Origin: Ligustrum vulgare
Lineage: Eukaryota > Streptophyta > Magnoliopsida > Lamiales > Oleaceae
Assembly: GCA_963555705.1 (NCBI GenBank)
Contig: OY743172.1
Coordinates: 67,476,602-67,540,601, forward strand
Reading direction: 5' to 3'
DNA length: 64,000 nucleotides
The notes beneath the pieces are model-generated. The model had not been told where the DNA came from, made no database searches, and saw only the letters and a list, made by a program, of their open reading frames with translations. The position numbers and the translations under genes were made by a program. The stretch's first letter is position 1. Every line of letters starts with the position of its first letter. This document shows positions 58,298 to 64,000 of the stretch, piece after piece.

Positions 58298-59035
58298 AAA
58301 TCCTCACGGCCGTAACTCCGCCTCGGGTTTAAATAAAGAATTGCAGAAATTGTCACTCACGGCCGCAAATCTCTCAGTCACGGCCGTAAATCAACAAAAG
58401 GGGAACTCTTACGGTCGTAAGAGTTGCAACACGGCCGTAACCTGCATTCTGTTTCAGATTCACGCGTTATTTTTAAATTCCATTTTTAATTATTTATTTT
58501 CCTATTTTAGTATTTTAGGTCAATAAGGATTCTGTTTTGAGCCCAATTAGCGGCAAACCCTAGTTTAGGTTTTCTTGCTTATTTATATTTCTTTTGATCA
58601 TTGTAAACATTAGACAAGTTTGAGTTGATTAATAAAAATTTGAGTTGAGAGAGTTTTCTCCAATTAAAAGGTTGAGGAGTCCCTTTTGTGTTCTTCAAGA
58701 ACAAATCCGACTTATCAAATATTGTGAAAATATTTGTGGCGTTGTACTTATCAAATATTCGCGAGAATATTTGTGGCGTGTCCGATTAGAATCTTATCAA
58801 GGAAATTGACAAATCCTTGTGGTGTTTCGAAAACCTTGGATCTCGATTCCGCATCGTCAATTTCTTGCGTCGTGAATCTTGGGTCAAGGTCCTATCGTCA
58901 ATCTATCTTTTAATTTCTGTTCATTTATTCGTGTTCTTGTTATTTTCGAGTCAGATCTGATTTAGATCTTTCCTAGGGTTTTAGATTTCGTTATTCCGCG
59001 TTGTTCGACGAGATTCCCCGACCGGGATCTCATCA
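58081..59035 (+). repeat. 3' LTR of element G
   Basis: 955 bp, collinear with the 5' copy. Its palindrome array is at 58240-58440. The polypurine tract AAGAGAGGGAGTA (58068-58080) precedes it. Confidence 0.93.
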
Positions 59036-59880
59036 TAAAGTGTATGATTTATATTCATTCTTAAGTAAGTGAAAGTTTGACAAGAAAATATTGAGAATGA
59101 TATAAACTTATATGACTTTATACACTCTATGTTAAAATTAATCTCTTATTAGTATCAAGTTTTATTCACTGGACCATGCAGTTCATAGTTGTTTATTGTC
59201 TCTTTTTATAGGCACTGGAGCATTAGTTTTTATATTGTGGATTCCCTATGGAGGATGTCGTCCGAGAATCAAGAGTACTTATTGGTAACCAAAAGAGAGG
59301 AAAGATTAAGCCTTTTGTACTTAAAACTATTTTAGAATGAAATTTTATTATTTTAGTGTTTAAGAGTTAAATTCTATTTGGGGCTCGATTTTGAGATGTA
59401 TAAATAGATTCTTATGAAAAGAAATGAGCCTTGTATTTTAAAATTTCGCTTGATGTTTAAATATTATTTTTATGAAGTATTGAGATTGTTTTTAATGTTA
59501 TTGTGAAAATGAAAAAATTAAAGTAGGAATGATGATCCTAAATGTTTAACAGGGTAAACTCAATTTTTTAGAAAATTTTAAAATGGTTCTAAACAAGTTT
59601 AGAAAGAGTTTTTAGCAAATATATTAAATCTGCCTTGTTTCTGAAAATACGCTATTAGTAGCCTCCTGCAGTTATATTTTCAATACAGTATTAGACTATT
59701 AGAAGTCTCCTGCAGCTTGGTTTCTAATCCAGTGCAAGGCTATTAGAAACCTTCTGAAATCTTCTTTCTCTGTTCAAAGGCAATTGAATAAGTAAAGAGT
59801 TTATGTGTACAACTCATTGTATAAATAGTCTATGTATATATTACTTTAAAAAAAATAGCCTGAATTTTGGGGTTGTGACA

Positions 59881-60233
59881 GTGCTAATCCTCATGTCGTC
59901 AAACGTCACCTCGTAAATCACATTTACCGAGGCACCATCATCCACTAGCAACCGGGATAGACCATTCCGAGCTACCACCACCCGGATTACTAACGCATCA
60001 TTATGCGTAAAATGCACCCCAATCGTATCATCTAGGGTGAATGTGATGGGTTCTGTCTTGGAACTCCCAGCAAGCTGTGAATTGATGTGATAGTTCACAT
60101 TGGCGGGCTCTTTGGCCTCTCTGATGTATCGTTTTTGGGAGTTGTTTGTACTTCTGTCCGGATGGGGGCCTCCAAATATCTTGTCGATCTCGTAAATTGG
60201 TGGGTCATTTACAGGCAGAGGTGGCTCTCTCAT
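59881..60233 (-). pseudogene. Element H protease, N-terminal part
   Basis: The minus-strand frame includes EPITFTLDDTIGVHFTHNDA and RLLVDDGASVNVIYEVTFDD, with the protease Asp in VDDG. It is cut at GTGCT by solo LTR I; the rest is at 50166-50438. Confidence 0.8.
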
Positions 60234-60338
60234 ATTTTTATCATGCGCAAGGGGCTTATTCCGGTCACGGCTTCGATCCTTCTAATGGCTGTCATTCCTC
60301 CCTCTTGGGTGGTTCTTCCAGGGGTCTCGCCTGTCAGC

Positions 60339-61990
60339 TCACCCAAACTTTTGGTCATTTGGCCTATATGGTTTCCCTCTGTTTGGAGCAAAGTTGCCAA
60401 CCTTTCTTTCATTGGCCTTCTGGTCAGCTAGCATGTGGATTTCTTTGCAATCCTCCGTTGCATGCCCATAATGTCTATGGTAGGCGTAATATGCCCCACT
60501 CATGGGTTGTTTTCCACTTCGGCTTCCACCTACTCCTTCAAGAGCAATAGTGGGATTTGTTAAAGGTATTGCGAAGTGTAGATTGGGAATGGCTTTCGTG
60601 ATCTCAGTGGCGTAACTGGACCCAGTCCCCGAAAGTGGGCGTAGGATACCTCTATGGTGATTGCCGAACCGGTCTCTATTGCCTCCTTTTCTTTGACCAG
60701 CTCCAAGCGGGTACCCAGTATTGTATCTCTCCTGAGGATGATTATCTCTAACTCTCTCCATTTCTTCCGAGACAATTTTCTCCTTCATTAAATCTACAAG
60801 GGTGTTGTAGTCTCTTGGCTTCCTGCTTCGGACATTTCTCCAAAACATGGTGGTCATGTCTAGACCTTCTTTTAAGGCAGAAAACCTTTCCGCCTCCATG
60901 ATGTTCTCACAACTATGCATTTCTTCCGTGAATCGGGCTAAGTAGCCTTTTAAAGATTCATCCCTCCCCTGCCTCAAATCTTCAAGGCGTTGGAGGGGGA
61001 GTTGACCTGGCCTGGAGGAGACGAAGCCGTTATTGAAGGCTGTTTTCAAATCTCTCCAACTGTAGATGCTGCTAGGAGAGAGTTTTTTGTACCACCGTAT
61101 TGCACCTCCCTCAAGTGTCAAGGCAAAGGCTTTGCATTTTAGTGCTGGAGTGGCTCCGGCTATTTCCATTCTGACACGGTAGTTTAATAGGTCAGGGTCA
61201 CCTCTCCCGGAGTACTTCGTTATCTCCGACATTTCAAAGTCAGGGGGCACTGGGAACCTCCGAATGCCTTCCGTAAAATGGCTTATTTACTTGTCGTTGT
61301 CCAACTCATACGACGGTAATTCATTGTTCTCGCCATGATCGAAATCCACCGCACCATGATATCGGTCATGGGGTGGCTGAATATGACTTCGCCTCCGTGG
61401 TGATAAAACTTGGCTATAATTTGGCCTTTGATAAGTCGGTGAGTCCCCTTGGGTTCGGGAGAGAGTCGCTTCTGCTCTTCTCTCCCGCCTATTTCTAGGA
61501 TCATGTGTGGGGCACAATTCTGCCACTCCTGCTTCACACCTATCTCTAGGCATTCGGCACCGCGAAAGAACTTCTTCAACCCTTAATTCCCACCTATTTT
61601 TAGGCACTTACGTCTGATGCCGAGCTTGTTCAGCCCGGTCTCCTCATTTGCCCCTAAATAATCCCCCTATCCGGCTAAAGATGCTGCCCTACTTTGAGGG
61701 TGAGGTCTCTCCTTGATAGTTAGGTGGTCGACCTTGTTCTTCTCGTGCTGCATGCACTGGATCCTCTTCGTTGTAGCGAACAGAGTCCACCTCGACATAC
61801 ACCTGCAGTTCTTGGTAATAATACGATGCAGTGGCTGGTCAGATGGTGAGTAATGTGGTTGTGAGTTGCGGTGGCATAATTGGTTCATTTACTGCATACC
61901 ATCTAGCCATGTAGGCGTTCATCACAGTGGTTTGTTCTATTTGCTGTTTCTACATTTCCAACATCTAGGCAGCCATGTGAGTCATATATC
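60339..61990 (-). pseudogene. Element H gag
   Basis: The Tat-type Gag core is clear at 60800-61230: ALTLEGGAIRWYKKLSPSSI, LKTAFNNGFVSSRP, QGRDESLKGYLARFTEEM, then MEKE-like linker and YAYHRHYGHATEDC near 60470, where the first Cys of the usual zinc-binding pattern appears to be Tyr. A stop near 61289 separates this from the Arg/Pro-rich N-terminal region (RRERRAEATLSRTQGDSPTY), which extends in shifting frames to about 61990. Inactive. Confidence 0.8.
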
Positions 61991-62357
61991 GTAGCATGCG
62001 ACGGTTTCGGTGCCGGGGTGGAGGGTTAGGTTGGGGAACCCCCTCATTAGCGTCCTCATGAGGTCCCTGGGGGGCATTCTCGTCGCCGTGTTGTTCTTCC
62101 CTCCTTCAAGGGTTAACATCATTACCACTCTCATTCATAGCTATAGGGATTTTTGCACTGTTCTTTCTTCAAGGATAGATGAACTTATATTTCAAAGTTT
62201 TAAGTCTTTTTCAAGGTTTGTAAACTTATATTTCGAAGTTTTAAGCCTTTTTCAAGGTTTCTTGTGACTCTCCACTCTTTTTCAAGAGGTTCTTCACCTT
62301 TTTCGAGGTTTTGTGTAGCCTTTTACCATGTGATTTCGTGGCTAGAAATGTGGTTTC

Positions 62358-62375
62358 CTACAAACAGTGTCAAAA
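62358..62375 (-). promoter_or_regulatory. Decayed primer binding site of element H
   Basis: Directly inside the 5' LTR the minus strand reads TTTTGACACTGTTTGTAGGA. The usual Tat sequence there is close to TTTTGGCGCCGTCTGTGGGA; the differences are all G-to-A or C-to-T. Confidence 0.55.
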
Positions 62376-63036
62376 TGTTGACCACAAAATCTGGTAGGAC
62401 CTTGGATCAACACGTCTCAGCTCCTCCCTCTTAAACACGTAGATCTCCTGCGCACTAGGACAAACAATCAGCTTGCAAAGGGGGCCGAGGTGGGTCCCGT
62501 TTGCACTCCGTTGCTTAAGTCAATACTCATTTCAAGTAAATACAAACTAGGTGCGGGAAATATAAATATGTAAAAGGGAGAAAAGGGAGTGAGATGTTAT
62601 ATATCAGTTTTCTAGCCTTTTTCTTGGAGACAAATGTGTTCTATTTATATCTAAAAATCCTATGTTAGGATCACGACACGTGTTAGACTTTACACGTGGC
62701 TTCACCCTAACCGCTGGTCAGGTTAACAATTTAATTGGTCATAATCATTACATCCTATTATAGGGTTACGGCTGACATCCCATCCATGGTAAAGGCAGTG
62801 TCCCATCTAGTTGCAAATTGTTTCCAATTCCTACTTTGCTGACATTATTGTCCAATGAACTGCCGGTTCTAGGAACACACCTCTGATGTCACCACCTAGA
62901 AAAAGTGGTCCGGCTAGAGGGGTTCAGCTTTCAGTTTGCCTCGGCCATGCAATAACTTGTAAGCTTGTGGGTCCACTAGGCGACTGGCAAGTCTTAATAG
63001 CAGTGTATCAAGTTTAATTTAGGTGTGATCGTAACA
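62376..63036 (-). repeat. 5' LTR of element H
   Basis: 661 bp, same length as the other copy, ending at GTAACA 63036. A minus-strand TATA box (TATAAATAG) lies near 62645. Region 61991-62357 between gag and this LTR is a leader with repeated TTTTTCAAGG words and no gene. Confidence 0.9.
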
Positions 63037-64000
63037 CCTGCAATTTAAAATTTGCGCCAAAGTTCGTTAGGAAAATTTAACTATTATGTATTGATACATA
63101 TACTCAAAATGCTAAACAACGATGTACAAACAAAAGTTTATTTATATAAACTTAGTTGCCGTTTACACATTTGACACGGAACCTACGTGGACCCAAAATT
63201 GTTGTCCCGCGCCTATTTTTTTAAAAAAAAAACTTACATATTGGTTACATTATACTCATCTATATATAACAACTCGAAGGTATATGCATCATAATATTAC
63301 ACTATCACTTTAGTGCATTCATAAGGATACAGAGTTGAGAATTCCAGCAAATAACTCCGTATCTCAAGCTAGGTAGTGAAAATATGCATGGTACCGTCAA
63401 GAGTAAGCTTCCACCCTTTTAATTTTGCTTTAATTTCCATTCGTTCATGCATCTGAATTTTTTTAAAACATGGAAAATATGAATACAAAGATTATTCAGC
63501 AAGTAACAGTTTAGTTTGTGAAAACATGATTTTAGGTTGGCCCGTGTTACAAATCAAGTATTATCCCGAGCATGCTTTAGAATCACAAAGGGTACACAAC
63601 CCCAATTAAAATATTTCTCACGATATGTCATAAGGAATTGACCTTGACATTCATATATTTCCATGACACATAGCCATCACCTTTTGGTGTAAATAAGAGT
63701 AGGATAATATAATGATTGTAACAATGCAATAAAATCTTTGAATGTAACACAATCAATAACCAGTTAAGGGCACGAAGTAACATTTAAGACCAATTCAGAA
63801 TGAATGTTACTTACCTTCCTGTGAACTTGAAAATTATAACAAAGAAACCAAGATCAACTTTCTGTATTTTGAAAATAAAACAATGTATCGATACATGTTC
63901 TTTATGTACCAATACATTGTATCGATACTTAGGATACTGCTTCTGCAACACATCCTGATTCATTTAACAAATTTCTACCTTTGTGCACTTTAATACCTCA
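63037..64000. other. Old flanking sequence right of H
   Basis: AT-rich, with TGTATTGATACA at 63088 and TGTATCGATACA/TGTATCGATAC at 63884 and 63918. On the minus strand a candidate last exon (63369-63452) follows a TTCAG acceptor and reads KLKGWKLTLDGTMHIFTT then stop. No family was recognised, and the gene, if any, extends beyond the window. Confidence 0.3.

Larger units (their letters stand above)
55338..59035 (+). mobile_element. Element G: non-autonomous LTR retrotransposon related to F
   Basis: 3698 bp with two 955-bp LTRs (about ten differences by eye, 1%), a perfect TAAAG duplication (55333-55337 and 59036-59040), a primer site and a polypurine tract. Like F it lacks RT, RNase H and integrase and has the same 49-residue segment before DSRSNPFQE. 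Unlike F, most of the Gag core is also deleted and two frameshifts are present. It is nested in solo LTR I. Confidence 0.93.
50439..59880. repeat. Solo LTR I, very long, with nested J and G
   Basis: It starts TGTAACAACTCGAAAATTTC, ends GGGGTTGTGACA, and has a perfect GTGCT duplication (50434-50438 and 59881-59885). Removing J and G leaves about 4.1 kb. The first 20 bases are near-duplicated at 50459 (TGTAACAACCTGAGAATTTC). A TATATATA box lies near 51346. No gag or pol of its own is seen, so a solo LTR is the simplest reading. The orientation is by analogy with LTRs A, C and D. Confidence 0.82.
37878..63036 (-). mobile_element. Element H: Ty3/gypsy Tat-lineage retrotransposon, minus strand, with nested F, I, J and G
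   Basis: Two 661-bp LTRs in the same orientation (37878-38538 and 62376-63036) flank minus-strand gag, protease, RT, RNase H, a second RNase H and integrase, plus a plus-strand extra ORF between pol and the 3' LTR. Dual RNase H and an antisense extra ORF are marks of the Tat lineage. Target duplications are CTTGC and CCTGC (one transition). Removing nested F and I leaves about 11.5 kb, a normal Tat length. All coding parts are broken. Confidence 0.88.

Noticed and set aside
50439..59880. Insertion I as a full retrotransposon rather than a solo LTR
   Set aside because: After removing J and G there is no internal primer site, gag or pol and no second copy of its ends, so a solo LTR is simpler.
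60087..60550. Plus-strand open frames over H gag-protease
   Set aside because: They are complements of the minus-strand gag and protease coding sequence and carry no family features.

Overview
The window is plant nuclear DNA, from a eudicot by its AT-rich, intron-bearing style. The evidence is a CACTA (En/Spm) transposon with spliced TnpD/TnpA-like genes, a decayed Ty1/copia fragment, and a deep nest of Ty3/gypsy LTR retrotransposons primed by initiator tRNA-Met. I see no intact ordinary host gene. It looks like a heterochromatic, possibly pericentromeric, TE nest. The species cannot be named from the sequence.

Layout. 1-4965 is the 3' part of a CACTA element, ending in a CACTA-type terminus and a dense subterminal repeat array. 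5568-7177 is a probable old LTR and 7178-9265 a broken copia pol. 9468-13112 is AT-rich sequence without a clear gene. From 13113 onward, most of the DNA is ten LTR insertions, which I call A-K (no E), each delimited by TG...CA ends and a 5-bp target-site duplication (TSD). A (13235-30263, Tekay-like chromovirus with 2.4-2.5 kb LTRs) contains B (15834-25911, CRM-like, once complete gag-pol), which contains solo LTR D (18348-21512). C (30606-34182) is a solo LTR. A and C split a minus-strand pseudogene resembling the putative plant transposon protein family (35123 down to 13113). K (36197-37602) is a solo LTR. H (37878-63036, minus strand, Tat lineage with dual RNase H and an antisense extra ORF) contains F (39296-43512) and the giant solo LTR I (50439-59880). 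I contains solo LTR J (52311-53926) and element G (55338-59035).

How the parts relate. B, F and G share LTR style, Gag/protease and a tandem-repeat linker. F and G have lost reverse transcriptase, RNase H and integrase and carry the same-length 49-codon segment in their place, so they form a non-autonomous Gag-protease (TR-GAG-like) lineage that an autonomous B-type relative could mobilise. F has an uninterrupted 805-codon ORF that runs 84 codons into its 3' LTR, and its LTRs differ at only two positions, so it is very young.

The most unusual signal is a palindrome close to TTACGGCCGTAA. It occurs eight times in each LTR of B, F and G and four times in the unrelated solo LTR J. Site-to-site spacings are 20-23, 31, 44 and 53-54 bp, all within about 2 bp of whole multiples of the DNA helical repeat. 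A second dispersed palindrome, TGTATCGATACA, lies only in the old sequence between the young insertions.
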